Shown: positions 17,450 through 26,684 of the stretch, piece after piece
How positions within the stretch are numbered: position 1 is the first letter of the stretch
Layout: every line of letters begins with the position of its first letter
Source: Streptomyces sp. NBC_01216
GTDB taxonomy: Bacteria; Actinomycetota; Actinomycetes; Streptomycetales; Streptomycetaceae
Direction: 5' to 3'
DNA length: 64,000 bases
Assembly: GCF_035994945.1 (NCBI RefSeq)
Contig: NZ_CP108678.1
Span: 186,001 to 250,000, forward strand
The notes under the pieces: model-generated
What the model was told of the DNA's origin: nothing
The model's input: the letters and a program-made list of their open reading frames with translations, nothing else
Databases searched by the model: none
Made by a program: the position numbers and the translations under genes

Positions 17450-17824
17450 CGCGTGTACTCGCAGGTCAGCATGGGGTTCCTGTTCGTGGGCGTCGTCCCG
17501 TGAGGGCAGGGGGCTGGACGTGGTGTTCCTTACGAGCCGGAGAGCGATGATTCCGGGCTCGCGGGACAGTTTGGTGCATTCGCGCGGGTGGTGTTGGGCC
17601 ATCGTGGTCGACGACAGCTTCTCGTCCGCCCGCGCAACGCCCAGTACCGCCAAGACCTCCGGCAGCGCCGGGCCGGCGACCACCGCCGCCGGGACGGAGG
17701 GTGGCTTCGCACCCCGTCGGCCGGTGCCGCCTCCCTGACGCCCCCCGCATCTACTGCGAGAAGGACCAGGGGGACGGCCCGGAGTGATACGGGTTCCCTG
17801 CTGCAGGTCGCAACCGCGGGTGGT

Positions 17825-18655
17825 TCATTCTTGGGCTCGTCCGGTGACGAGAAGGTGCGCGGATGCGTCGGCGAACTCGGGATGCTCGTCGGCAAGCCGC
17901 GCCGTCTCGACGGCGCCGGGCAACAGCGGCGAGTCGTGGAGGGCTGCGCCGGCAGTGCGTTCGGCGGCGCGGAGGTAGGCCCAGCCGGGGCCTTCGATCC
18001 CGGTCACGGTGATGCCGGTCAGGCCGGCGTCGGCGGCCTCGGCCGCGAGCTCGGCGGCGGTGTGGAAGTGAGCGGTGGTGAAGCCGCGGCTGCCGTCGTA
18101 CGAGCCGCTGCGCAGGACGGTGGCGACCTCGCCGTGGAGAAGCTCGGAGGTGAGCTCGGCGTGCACGGTGTAGTCCTGCAGGAGGCTGTAGCGGCTGATC
18201 CCAGCGGCGGCGACCAGGGCGCCGGGCTTCACCGCTCTGGCGGCTTCTTCGAGGGCGCGGACGCGGTCGGCTCGGGTGGTGAGGTGGTAGAGCGGCCCGA
18301 GCAGCAGGACGGCGTCGTAGGAGCCGGTGGCGACGGCGAGGTGCCGGGCGTCGCCGAGTTCGGTGGTGCATCCGGGGGCGTGGACGGCGGCTTGGTCGAG
18401 GTGCCGGGAAACAGGGTCGACCAGGTGGACGGCGTGGCCGTCCTCGATGAGCCACCGGGCGTGGGTTCCAGGACCGCCGCCGACGTCGAGCACCCGTGCG
18501 GGAGCGGGCGGAAGGTGGCGGCGGAGGAGCTCGCGGGTGCGGAGGAGTTCGAGGCGGCCGCTGGCGGTGGTGTGGAGCCGGCCGGCTTCGTCGTACTGGG
18601 CGGCGTAGTAGGTGACGATCTCGGACGCTGTCTGCACAGGGCTCGGTGTCGACAT
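17825..18655 (-). CDS. Class I SAM-dependent methyltransferase
   Basis: 276 residues. SAM motif I is VLDVGGGPGTHA, then HLVDPVSRH, LGDARHLAV and YDAVLLLGPLYHL (motif IV-like), with a C-terminal lobe that includes HFHTAAELAAEA. This is the Methyltransf_11/25 type. Start ATG 18655. It is separated from the kinase gene downstream by about 375 bases, which contain no convincing gene. The substrate is not predictable. Confidence 0.85.
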   Translation of the reverse strand: MSTPSPVQTASEIVTYYAAQYDEAGRLHTTASGRLELLRTRELLRRHLPPAPARVLDVGGGPGTHARWLIEDGHAVHLVDPVSRHLDQAAVHAPGCTTELGDARHLAVATGSYDAVLLLGPLYHLTTRADRVRALEEAARAVKPGALVAAAGISRYSLLQDYTVHAELTSELLHGEVATVLRSGSYDGSRGFTTAHFHTAAELAAEAADAGLTGITVTGIEGPGWAYLRAAERTAGAALHDSPLLPGAVETARLADEHPEFADASAHLLVTGRAQE

Positions 18656-18792
18656 GACCGGAGGGTACGAGCCGGAAGCGGGGCGAGGCATCCGGTTTCC
18701 CGGGCGCTTTGTGGAGTTCGGTGTGTCCCTCACGGCCGAGCGGTAGGGTTTCGCATTCACGCTGGGCGACGTTGCACGGGAAGGGCGCGGTG

Positions 18793-19413
18793 ATGCGGGA
18801 GGGACAGCCCGGGCGGGATTGGGAGCCCGCCGGCTTAGCCGAAGTCGTCACCTTGTTCTCGAAGACGCCCCGCCCGTGGTGGGTGGCTGGCGGCTACGCC
18901 GTGGAACTTGCTGTGGGCCGGCCGTTTCGGGAGCACGATGACATCGACGTCCTTCTGCTGCGCCAAGACCAGCTCGAGGTTCAAGAGGTCCTCGCCGGGT
19001 GGGAGTGGTGGGCTGCGGACCCGCCGGGATCTTTGCGCCGATGGCTGTCCGGAGAGCTGCTGCCGGTCGGCGTGCACGACGTGTGGTGCCGGCCTGGTCC
19101 GGGTGCGCCGTGGCGGATTCAGGTGATGCTCGATGAGGCCGACGGCGAGACCTGGGTGTCACGTCGCGATGCCCGGGTCCGACGGCCTGTGGAGCGGCTC
19201 GGGGCAAGGGCCGCGGACGGTACGCCGTTCCTGGCGCCGGAGATCCAGCTGTTCTACAAGGCGAAGAGTCCTCGGCCGAAGGATGAGCAGGACTTCACCG
19301 AGGTACTGCCTCACCTCGCCCCAGAGGCGCGGGCGTGGCTGGCCGAGGCGCTTTCTCTCGTGTACGGGCCGCACCCGTGGGCCGCGATCCTGCATAACAG
19401 GAAGGGAAGTTGA
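18793..19413 (+). CDS. Nucleotidyltransferase-fold protein (aminoglycoside adenylyltransferase-like)
   Basis: 206 residues. The pattern WWVAGGYAVELAVGR followed by EHDDIDVLLL is the nucleotidyltransferase core G-G-x-A-...-DxD seen in ANT(2'')-type resistance enzymes and MNT antitoxins; both metal Asp residues are present. C-terminal helices include PFLAPEIQLFYKAK, the usual LAP-x-Q/L-YKAK signature. It transfers an NMP group to an unknown acceptor. Codon 15 is TTA (18835-18837), an unusual codon suggesting bldA dependence. Overlaps the following Nudix gene by one base, so the two are likely cotranscribed. Confidence 0.82.
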   Translation: MREGQPGRDWEPAGLAEVVTLFSKTPRPWWVAGGYAVELAVGRPFREHDDIDVLLLRQDQLEVQEVLAGWEWWAADPPGSLRRWLSGELLPVGVHDVWCRPGPGAPWRIQVMLDEADGETWVSRRDARVRRPVERLGARAADGTPFLAPEIQLFYKAKSPRPKDEQDFTEVLPHLAPEARAWLAEALSLVYGPHPWAAILHNRKGS

Positions 19414-19889
19414 TGCCGCAGAAGACCGCCCCGTCCGGCTACTCCTACGCCGCGCACTACGCGGACGTGCACCTGATCATCCGCCGGGGGGACGAGATTC
19501 TCATGAGTCGCCGCGTGGAGACGCATCGCGTATTCCCGGGCATGTTCCAGGTGCCGGCCGGGCTCATGGAGGAGGGGGAGCCCGCCGCCGTGGCGGCTGC
19601 CCGCGAATTCGCCGAGGAGACCGGCGCCGCCGTCGACCCGGCCGACGTCCGGTTCGTGCACCTGATGCACCACGTATCGACGCACGCCGGTGACCAGCGG
19701 ATCGCGTTCTTCTTCGAGACAGACCGGTGGCACGGCGAGATCGGCAACCCCGAGCCGGACAAGTGCGAGGGCTGGACCTGGCACAAGACAGCGGTACTGC
19801 CCGAGCCGATGCCGCCGTACCTCGCGGTCGCGCTGCGGCACATCGCCAGCGGTCTCCCCTACAGCGAGTACGCGTGGCCCGCGGCGTAG
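19413..19889 (+). CDS. Nudix hydrolase
   Basis: 158 residues, perfect Nudix box (GLMEEGEPAAVAAA then REFAEETGA). Further features are VHLIIRRGDEILMSRRVE and a late WTWHKTAVLP typical of dATP/8-oxo-type Nudix proteins. The ATG at 19413 overlaps the stop of the nucleotidyltransferase gene and is preceded by GGAAGGGAAG. Coupling of a nucleotidyltransferase with a Nudix hydrolase suggests making and clearing of nucleotidylated compounds; this is inference. Confidence 0.9.
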   Translation: MPQKTAPSGYSYAAHYADVHLIIRRGDEILMSRRVETHRVFPGMFQVPAGLMEEGEPAAVAAAREFAEETGAAVDPADVRFVHLMHHVSTHAGDQRIAFFFETDRWHGEIGNPEPDKCEGWTWHKTAVLPEPMPPYLAVALRHIASGLPYSEYAWPAA

Positions 19890-20015
19890 AGCGCCGTTGG
19901 CGCTGCCCGTGAGCCGGTATGAGTGGTTGTGCCGGTGTAGTGTTTCGAGCTGCGCTGGTGCAGACTCCGCCGTGGTCGGAACGCATCGAAGAAGTCGGCT
20001 CATCTTGGAGGACGG

Positions 20016-20853
20016 GTGCCAGCGATCCAGCGGATCACCTCCCGCAACGCGAAGTTCCAGCTGTGGGAGGCCCTGCTCACCAATCGGAAAAAGCGCAACC
20101 AGCTAGGCGAGTTCCTGGTCCAGGGGGGTTCGGCCGATCTCGTTGGCTGTTGAGTACGGCTGGCCGATCCACGCGCTGCTCTACGACGACCGGCGGAAGT
20201 TGTCGGGCTGGGCGCAGGAGCTGCTGCGGACGACCCGGGCGGAGCGGATCGTGATGGCGCCGGAGCTGCTGGCGGAGCTGGGCGAGAAGGCCGAGGGTGT
20301 GCCCGAGGTGATCGCGGTGGTCGGCTTGCCAGCGGACGACCTTGGCCGGATCGAGGTCGGGCCGGACTTCCTCGGTGTCCTCTTCGACTGGCCGACCACG
20401 CCGGGCAACATCGGGAGCATCATCCGGTCGGCGGACGCCTTTGGCGCGCACGGGATGATCGTTTCGGGTCACGCCGCCGACGTCTACGACCCGAAGGCCG
20501 TGCGGGCGACCACCGGCAGCCTGTTCTCGCTGCCGTCCGTCCGGGTGCCGGGGCCGAACGAGGTGATGGCCTGGGTGAAGCAGCAACGTGCTGCCGGTTA
20601 CCCGCTGGTGCTGGTGGGCACGGATGAGAAGGGCGACGCCGATGTCTTCGACTTCGACCTGACCCAGCCGGTGCTGCTGCTGGTGGGCAACGAAACGACG
20701 GGGCTGTCCAGTGCGTGGCGGGAGCTGTGCGACTTCACGGTGAGCATCCCGATGACGGGGGCGGCCAGTTCGCTGAACGCGGCGAACGCCGCGACCGCGG
20801 TGCTGTATGAGGCTTCCCGGCAGCGGATCGCGGCCGGGAAGAGCTCGCGCTGA
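20016..20853 (+). pseudogene. SPOUT/TrmH-type RNA 2'-O-methyltransferase with a +1 frameshift
   Basis: Starts GTG 20016 (after TTGGAGGA) and reads VPAIQRITSRNAKFQ... up to a run of six G (20123-20128); five G would keep the frame through QGVRPISLAVEYG. With six, translation stops at 20153-20155, while the long second part (from 20143) is open to 20853. That part holds all SPOUT motifs: GNIGSIIRSADAFG (motif 1), LLLVGNETTGLS (motif 2) and IPMTGAASSLNAANA (motif 3). The enzyme would methylate a ribose 2'-OH in rRNA or tRNA; relatives include the thiostrepton-resistance methylase. It could be a pseudogene, a sequencing error or a slippage-expressed gene. Confidence 0.85.
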
Positions 20854-20860
20854 CCACAGG

Positions 20861-21537
20861 TCAGGTCCAGGTGCCGCCTGCGGCGGCACGGCGGTAGACC
20901 TCCAGGTACTGCCCGGCGATCACGTGGTGGCCCCAGCGCTCGATGGCGGTGGAGCGTAGGTGCTCCGGGGCAGGGAGACCGGCCAGGATCTTGGCGGCCT
21001 CCTCCCCAGTGGGCGTCTGCTCGACCGGTAGGGCGATGCCGACGTGCGGGGCTATCTCGGCGAGGCATCCGTTGTCGGTGGCGATGACGGGGGTGCCGCT
21101 GACGGCGGCCTCGGCGACGACGGTGGCCCCGGGCTCGATCCACTCGCCTCCGAAGGGGCCGCCGAAGGGCTGGGAGAGGACGAGCAGGGCACGCGCGGCG
21201 GCGAGGAGGCCGGTGCGGCGGCTGCCTCCGACCTCGCCGACGTACTCGGCGGTGCCGGGGTAGTCGGTGAGGATGGCGTGCAGGTAGTCCGGCTCCCACG
21301 CCGGTCCGGCGAGTTTCAGCGGGAGGCCGGCGGCCTTGCAAAGGCGGCGGCGTCCCGCGCACCCTTGTGCACGGAGACCCGGCCGAGGAACAGCAGGAAG
21401 CCATCCTTGTTCTCCCGGTAGGTGTAGCGGTCGGGGTTGACCGGCAGCCGGATGACCGGCGCGTCCGCGGACCCGGCGGCCCGGCGCTGGGCGTGGGAGA
21501 GGTAGACGCCGTTCGCCGTGTGCTCGGGCACGCCATT
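20861..21537 (-). pseudogene. Glycosyltransferase, C-terminal part, frameshifted and cut by an IS
   Basis: C-terminal ~225 codons of a GT4-type glycosyltransferase: FLLFLGRVSVHKGARDAA (nucleotide-binding domain start), LAGPAWEPDYL, LVLSQPFGGPFGGEW and AAVSGTPVIATDNGCLAE (donor-binding E-x-G/A-x-P region). A one-base deletion near 21338 shifts the frame between the DAAAFA and KAAGLPLKL segments. The 5' side stops at the IS5-type element at 21538. The N-terminal part lies beyond the element at 23755. Joining 23755 to 21537 restores the reading frame THHLNGVPEHTANG exactly. Dead gene; ancestral function was sugar transfer. Confidence 0.85.
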
Positions 21538-21639
21538 GAGCACTGTGCATCGTGAAGTTGCAGGTCGCGGGGCTGGTGTGCGCGAATGTCAGCGTGCTCG
21601 TGCTGGTCAGCGGCGGGTGTCCTTGGTGAAGATCGTCGG

Positions 21640-22479
21640 TCATCGGGCGACTTCGCGGTTCGTGAGGACCAGCAGGGCCCTGACCAGTTGGGTTGCCCAC
21701 TTCGGGTCGGTGCGGATCTTGCCGAGCACGCGCCAGTTCTTGAGGTGGGCGAAGCCGTGCTCGACCGGTGCCCGGACGGCGGCCAGGGCCTTGTTGGACA
21801 GTTTCTGGCCGCGGGTCAGGGGCCGGTTGCGGGCGGCCTTGTAGCCGGTGATCACTGCCGGGTCGGCGTCCGGGCCGCTGTCGTCGAGCCCGACGAAGCC
21901 CAGATCAGCGATGGCTCCGAGACCGGCCGCGCGGAGGTGAGCGGTGAGGTGGTCGTGCCGGCAGGCGGTGATCTCCGAGGTCCGTCCGGGCCGGGCCGTC
22001 GAGACCCAGAGTAGGCGGCCCTTGTCGTCGGTGAGTGCGATCACGAGCAGGCCGTGGCACTTGCTCTTGCCGGAGTAGTTCTTCCGGTTCGCCGTTCCGG
22101 TGCGCCGCCGGGTGCGTATGAGGGAGCCGTCCAGCAGTACGACTCCGCCACCGGATCGGGCGATCTTCTTCAGCGCGCGGTCCAGGCGCGGGGCGTGGGT
22201 GGCCAGCAGAGTGACGACCTCACGGACCCAGCGGGTGACGGTGGTGCGGTGCACCCCGTTCCCGCCGGCCAGATCGCCGGGCCTCTGGTCACAACGCAGC
22301 ACCGCCAGCACGATCCCCGCGATCCTCCCCGGAGGCAGAGCCCGCCACCGTGAGCCGATCTTCTTGCAGTGGCCGCGTATCAGAGTGGCGAGATAGTTCA
22401 GGGTAGCGCTCGACAGCGGCAGGCGAGCGGTGTAGACGAGGCCGTCAGGGCCCTCGGCAGAACTGTTGTTTTTCTTCAC
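21640..22479 (-). CDS. IS5-family transposase (DDE_4 type)
   Basis: 279 residues from GTG 22479. N-terminal HTH region (HRTTVTRWVREVV), then DDE core: VVLLDGSLIRT (first Asp), AIADLGFVGLDD (second Asp) and APVEHGFAHLKNW (Glu with the basic H-x2-K pattern). The frame stays open upstream to about 22750 but that part does not look like transposase. The gene lies inside the 2.2-kb element and is transcribed away from the passenger gene. It appears intact, so the element may be active. Confidence 0.88.
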   Translation of the reverse strand: MKKNNSSAEGPDGLVYTARLPLSSATLNYLATLIRGHCKKIGSRWRALPPGRIAGIVLAVLRCDQRPGDLAGGNGVHRTTVTRWVREVVTLLATHAPRLDRALKKIARSGGGVVLLDGSLIRTRRRTGTANRKNYSGKSKCHGLLVIALTDDKGRLLWVSTARPGRTSEITACRHDHLTAHLRAAGLGAIADLGFVGLDDSGPDADPAVITGYKAARNRPLTRGQKLSNKALAAVRAPVEHGFAHLKNWRVLGKIRTDPKWATQLVRALLVLTNREVAR

Positions 22480-22775
22480 ACCAAACTCAACTGACGCCGG
22501 GGGCCCGCCGGTTACGCCCCTTGCCGTCCCTGGGCCGGCGCTGCCGCACGCGCGGTGAAACTCTCTGCCGGGCCGCTTGTGCAACCAGCCGAGAACGGCG
22601 GACTTGGCCATCTTCGCCCGCGGAGGCTCCAGCTTCCCGTGCAACCCCACCTCAAGCCCCGGTTCCTCACCCTCCGTCGAGTGTGAGTGGGAACGCGAGG
22701 TCGGATTCCCGCCAGCAGGGTGGGAATCGGGAAGCTTTGATTGAACTCGCAACCAATTGATGCGGGAGGCACGGC

Positions 22776-23510
22776 ATGGACGGTAAGGCAGTGGCGCTGG
22801 TGACTGGTGGGAGCCGGGGGATCGGGGCGGCGGTCGCGCTGCGGCTCGCCGAGGACGGTTTCGACGTCGCGTTCACTTATGTGCGCGGCGAGAAGGCCGC
22901 GGCCTCGGTGGCCGGGAAGGTCGAGGCGCTCGGAAGGCGGGCTCTGGCCGTACAGGCAGACTCCGGGGATCCGGCGGCTGCCGGAGCAGCGGTGGAACGG
23001 ACCGTGCGGGAGTTCGGACGGCTCGACGTGCTGGTCAACAACGCCGGTGTGGGGGTGCTCGGGCCGCTGGAGGCACTGACCGCAGCTGATGTCGAGCACG
23101 TACTCGCGGTCAACGCGCGCGGAGTATTCCTCACGACGCAGGCAGCGGCTCCGCACCTGGCCCCCGGCGGGCGGATCATCACCATCGGCAGTTGTGTGAC
23201 CCAGCGGGCGTCGACCCCGGGCGGGACGCTCTACGCGATGAGCAAGTCGGCGCTGATCGGGCTGAACAAGGCGTTGGCCTGGGAGCTGGGCGGGCGCGGA
23301 ATCACCACGAACATTGTCCACCCGGGGCCCGTGGACACCGACATGAACCCCGCCGACGGGCCGTACGCCGGGCCGCAGGCCGCGATGACGGCCCTCGGGC
23401 GGTTCGGCATACCTCGGGAGGTGGCGTCCCTGGTGGCCTTCCTTGCGGGACCGGAGGCCGCGTATGTCACGGGCGCCGAGTTCGCCGTGGACGGCGGGCA
23501 CTCCGCGTAG
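22776..23510 (+). CDS. Short-chain dehydrogenase/reductase (IS passenger)
   Basis: 244 residues. Classical SDR: TGGSRGIGAAVALRLA (TGxxxGxG cofactor motif), NNAGVGVLGPL (NNAG), the catalytic Ser (ITIGSCVTQR), YAMSKSALIG (YxxxK), HPGPVDTDMN and a C-terminal VTGAEFAVDGGH. Close in pattern to 3-oxoacyl-ACP reductase/glucose dehydrogenase-type SDRs. ATG preceded by GGGAGG. It sits inside the IS5-type terminal repeats and is divergent from the transposase, so it moves with it. The substrate is unknown. Confidence 0.9.
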   Translation: MDGKAVALVTGGSRGIGAAVALRLAEDGFDVAFTYVRGEKAAASVAGKVEALGRRALAVQADSGDPAAAGAAVERTVREFGRLDVLVNNAGVGVLGPLEALTAADVEHVLAVNARGVFLTTQAAAPHLAPGGRIITIGSCVTQRASTPGGTLYAMSKSALIGLNKALAWELGGRGITTNIVHPGPVDTDMNPADGPYAGPQAAMTALGRFGIPREVASLVAFLAGPEAAYVTGAEFAVDGGHSA

Positions 23511-23754
23511 CCGTCCGGGCGGGCGTGATCGTCGAACTGGCCCCAGGCGTCCCCGGCTAACCACCGTGGCGTCCGGCCGGTGTCCCAGTGAGCAGGATCC
23601 CGGCCCCCGACTCAGTCAGTGCGATCCGCAGCGTGAAGCCACCCAGTCAGACGATCTTCGTCATGGACACCTGACCCGGACCTGGCCGAGTTTCCCGACG
23701 CCTGCGCACACCAGACCAACTGACCTGCACTTTTCACGATGCACAATGCTCATT

Positions 23755-23997
23755 GAGGTGGTGGGTACGGACGGCGGGCCAGTCGGGTTCGGCGGGCAGC
23801 AGCTGGCCGTTGGTGTGGTCGTGCACCACGTCCGGGCCGAACGCGCGGAGCACGGCCCAGGTGGTGTCGAGCGTGGTGGCGTCGGAGACGGTCAAGCCCG
23901 GCCGGGTGGTGCTGCCGGGTGCGCCGACCAGGAGGATCTCGCGCCCGGCGGCGAGCAGGGCGTCGATGAGAGTGGCGACCACCTCTGTTTACCCCGG
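23755..23997 (-). pseudogene. Glycosyltransferase, N-terminal remnant
   Basis: In-frame peptide TEVVATLIDALLAAGREILLVG... through VVHDHTNGQLLPAEPDW to THHLN, the N-terminal domain of a GT4 glycosyltransferase (the GGxxxVVxxLxxxLxxRGHxV pattern and the xHDH segment). The frame meets a stop just upstream of TEVV, so the extreme N-terminus is lost too. It continues into 21537 when the IS element is removed. The gene was therefore probably damaged at both ends. Confidence 0.75.
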
Positions 23998-24185
23998 CAT
24001 CGTGATCCGCATGGCCGCCCGCGGCATCACCGTGCGCCCGCTCGGAGATGGCCTCGTGGAGGTCACCGGTCAGGCAGGAGCGCCGCTCGTCGCCTTCACC
24101 GTCGCCGAGGGCCTGTCCGGTATCGAGTACCGTGCACGCAGTGCGGCTGAGCCCGATATCGCGCCTGCTGCCCCAGGCCTCGCCC

Positions 24186-24481
24186 TTACCCGGCGCTGGC
24201 CGCGACCTGCTCGATGTACGTCTCCAGCGACGGGAAGCCCCACGCCGCCCGTACCCCGTGGCGACCTCGTCCGAGTTCGCCACGGGGTACGGGACGAGCG
24301 TGCCGTCGGGCCCCTGCGTCAGCTGGGTGCCGAAGATCTGCTGCTGCCCTCGGGCGATCCGTACCCGGTCCTCCAGCAGAGCGCCGTGCTGCGGGTCGGC
24401 GTCACCCGCAGTCACGGCGGCCGAGAGCAACTCCAGGCACTCTTGCTGGAAGTCGGGCTGCCGGTCGGCATGCTGGGCCAT
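24186..24481 (-). pseudogene. DUF6624-like protein remnant, frameshifted
   Basis: The minus-strand frame from 24481 begins MAQHADRQPDFQQECLELL and continues ARGQQQIFGTQ and VPYPVANSDEVATGYG, resembling DUF6624 proteins (AWLLVQHAD...FQ..., ...RYGTQ). After GTACGGG the homologous tail GFPSLETYIEQVAASAG is in the next frame and ends at TAA 24186-24188, so a frameshift lies near 24265-24275. The N-terminal half is missing upstream of 24481. Non-functional relic. The family name comes from memory of the motif and was not searched. Confidence 0.55.
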
Positions 24482-24589
24482 TCACTAGTCAAGTCATCTG
24501 TCGGAAGTCGTGTTGTCGCGTACTGCAACAACCGCGCCAACGGCAGCTCTTCAACTCAACTGCGCAGAGGTGCTCGGACGCCGAGTGGG

Positions 24590-25321
24590 TCACTGCGTCG
24601 AGTTCTCAATGCCGAGGACGTCGTACAAGTGCTGGCCGTGGGCCCACTTCTTCAGCTCGGGGCGGCCAATAAGGATGAGCTGGTGATGCTGGGCGAAGTC
24701 GACCGCCGGCTGGGTGAAGCCGTTGAGTCCGATCATGATCGGGAGATCGGCTCCGTGGTGGAGGCGGGCCGTACCGTTGAACTTCTGAACGTGCCCTGAG
24801 CCGACCGGATTCTGATACTGCTTGCACTGCAAGATCAGGAGTCGGCCGTCGTCATCGCGGGCGGTGACGTCCACGCCGAGATCTCCGGCACCTCCGACCC
24901 GACGCGTGCCGCGGAACCCGTCACGAGCCAGGAGGTCGGCGCACGCCTGCTCGAAGCCCGTCGCGCTCATCGCGGCCAGCTGCTTCATCTTGAAGGTCAG
25001 CACATCTGGATCCACCGCCTCGCTCGGGGGAGCGCTGGAGACGTAGTCCTCGTCCGGATCGTCGTAGACGTGCGTGCTTGTGCCGGCGCCGAACAGGAAC
25101 GAGAGCAGCCTCGTGAGGAGGATGAGCGCGACCAGCGCGCCGAAGACGATGAGGCCGGTCCACCAGGGGTGATCGGCGATCAGCCCCCACAGATCCACGG
25201 TGATCCACCGGCTGACGTCCTCGGTGAGCCATTCCCAGAGCATCTTGCCGATGGCCAGCGCCAGGACGGCGTACAACAGGAACTTCAGCAGCGGGTCGAG
25301 AGATCCGTCTTCGTCGAACAC
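24590..25321 (-). CDS. Membrane-anchored Mrr-like restriction endonuclease
   Basis: 243 residues. Two N-terminal membrane helices (LLYAVLALAIGKMLW and WTGLIVFGALVALILL), then a PD-(D/E)xK nuclease domain: GFEQACADLLARDGF, GGAGDLGVDVTARD (catalytic Asp) and LLILQCKQYQ (Q-x-K). The C-terminal strand-helix part (MIGLNGFTQPAVDFAQ) is typical of Mrr_cat proteins. Such proteins cleave modified or foreign DNA. GTG 25321 is spaced 4 bases from GGAGG; GTG 25324 is also possible. The gene at 34046 has the same architecture. Confidence 0.8.
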   Translation of the reverse strand: MFDEDGSLDPLLKFLLYAVLALAIGKMLWEWLTEDVSRWITVDLWGLIADHPWWTGLIVFGALVALILLTRLLSFLFGAGTSTHVYDDPDEDYVSSAPPSEAVDPDVLTFKMKQLAAMSATGFEQACADLLARDGFRGTRRVGGAGDLGVDVTARDDDGRLLILQCKQYQNPVGSGHVQKFNGTARLHHGADLPIMIGLNGFTQPAVDFAQHHQLILIGRPELKKWAHGQHLYDVLGIENSTQ

Positions 25322-25584
25322 CACACCTCCGGAGCGTTGATGATGGGGAAGTGCCTGAGCCCCGCCGGGCGGCCCGTCTGAACCAGCCGTGACGGGCGCG
25401 TGCGGAGAGCCCGACCAGCGCAGTACCGGTTGCCGACCAGCGCCGCGCGACCGATGTTCCAGCCCGTCGGCGCCGCCTTCGGGTCCCGGCTCTTCGACCG
25501 CCGCTGTAGCTGCTGACGAGCAGCGCTAGACAGCCCTGGCACTCAATCGGTCACAACGTGTGACGGCGAACCATCGAGCGACGC

Positions 25585-26214
25585 TTACCGGTCGGACAGG
25601 GGCGAGCGGGTCAACCACCGCTTGATCAGCACGCCGGGCATCCGGACCGGCTCGTAGGGCGCGATGGACTCGGCGATGACCTCGGCCAGCTCGTCGAGCG
25701 TCTGCACCGTGTGCCGAGGCGGGGTGATCCAGATCCGGGGTTCCGCGTCCGGGCCGTCCTGGTTGGGGATCAACTGCGCGTACAGGTGCTGGTGTCCGCC
25801 CGGGTCCTGCTCGTAGCCCCAGGTGCTGTACTTCTCCCAGCCGGGCAGCCAGAACGGGTGCGGGCCGCCGCGGGTCAGGTCGGGCTCGGCGGGCCGGGGC
25901 TTGGGCGGGCGGGTGTACGACGGCCCGTAGACGATCTCCCACAGGCCGTCAGAGTGCTCGAGGACGTCCATCTTCACGTGCTGTTTCAGCCCGCGCAGCT
26001 GCTGGCGGAACTCCTCCGGGGCGAGCCCGGCCCGGACGGCGAGGGCCGGGACGTCAGAGTCCTGAAGGTGCAGGCCCATGATGTCGGGAACGTCGTCGGG
26101 ACGGCGGTGGTCCCCTGGTGCGTCCGTGAGTTCGGCCAGCAGCTGCAGAACGGCGCGGACGGTCGCGTCGGTGATGCCGAGACTGTTCACGTACGCGGTG
26201 GCGTGCCTGCTCAT
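25585..26214 (-). CDS. Hypothetical protein with possible N-terminal winged helix
   Basis: 209 residues, ATG 26214 after GGAGGA. N-terminal 90 residues are helical and could form a winged helix-turn-helix (TDATVRAVLQLLAELT ... RAGLAPEEFRQQLRGL). The middle is Pro-rich (YTRPPKPRPAEPDLT) followed by a strand-rich domain (HLYAQLIPNQDG, RIWITPPRHTV). No family recognised. Genes of this kind are common singletons in Streptomyces accessory DNA. Confidence 0.6.
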   Translation of the reverse strand: MSRHATAYVNSLGITDATVRAVLQLLAELTDAPGDHRRPDDVPDIMGLHLQDSDVPALAVRAGLAPEEFRQQLRGLKQHVKMDVLEHSDGLWEIVYGPSYTRPPKPRPAEPDLTRGGPHPFWLPGWEKYSTWGYEQDPGGHQHLYAQLIPNQDGPDAEPRIWITPPRHTVQTLDELAEVIAESIAPYEPVRMPGVLIKRWLTRSPLSDR

Positions 26215-26348
26215 CCTGCTGGTCCTCCCCCATTCGGGCCGCGGCGGCCGGAGATGTACCGATCACGCTACCGACTGAGCAGCTGGCATCGTGGGCGTCA
26301 TGGATCAGGTGGCCGGATCACGCCTGCTCAGCGGGGCATCGGCCAGAT

Positions 26349-26684
26349 CTACTCGATCGAGGTGAGCGCGTCGAATCCGGCGTGCCGCAGAGTCCGCTGC
26401 ACGTTGCGCCGGGCGCCGCGGACCTGGACCGCGGTCGTCCGCGGCAGGCGTGTGACTGCTCGCACCAGCGCGTACGCACAGGTCAGATCAACGCGAACGA
26501 GGCCGATCATGTCCAGAACCCAGGCGCGTGCCTGAGACAGGCACGGATCGAGGAGCTTGCGCTCCAGGTCCAGAACGGTGTCTGCGGCCAGATCGCCTGT
26601 GAAGCGCAGGGTGGCGCAGCCGTCTGCCTCCTCGATGCTGAGCGGGGCTGCCGCGGCGGCCCCGGCGGGTGAGTCGGCTGCCAC
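26349..26684 (-). CDS. STAS-domain protein (anti-sigma factor antagonist-like)
   Basis: 111 residues from GTG 26684, preceded by AGGAGG at ideal spacing. The fold pattern is a beta strand, TLRFTGDLAADTVLDLERKLL, then ARAWVLDMIGLVRVDLTCAYALVRAV, where STAS proteins carry the DxSxxxxxD/S phosphorylated Ser. Here the motif reads LVRVDLTC, with Asp/Thr in place of the usual Ser, so regulation by kinase phosphorylation may be lost or use the Thr. Single gene; partner anti-sigma factor not seen nearby. Confidence 0.7.
   Translation of the reverse strand: MAADSPAGAAAAAPLSIEEADGCATLRFTGDLAADTVLDLERKLLDPCLSQARAWVLDMIGLVRVDLTCAYALVRAVTRLPRTTAVQVRGARRNVQRTLRHAGFDALTSIE

Larger units (their letters stand above)
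21538..23751. mobile_element. IS5-family element carrying an SDR passenger gene
   Basis: 2214 bases bounded by imperfect terminal inverted repeats: left GAGCACTGTGCATCGTGAA, right (reverse complement) GAGCATTGTGCATCGTGAA, with similarity continuing to TGCAGGTC. A 3-bp target duplication ATT lies at 21535-21537 and 23752-23754, verified because removing the element plus one ATT restores the glycosyltransferase frame. Transposase gene on the minus strand (21640-22479) and an oxidoreductase gene on the plus strand (22776-23510). Normal IS5 elements are near 0.85-1.2 kb; here about 1.2 kb is passenger DNA. No internal third end was seen. Confidence 0.85.

Noticed and set aside
23980..24170. Plus-strand gene fragment (VYPGIVIRMAARGITVRPLGDG)
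   Set aside because: Looks partly coding but has no start, family or intact end, and overlaps the glycosyltransferase remnant; too weak to list.
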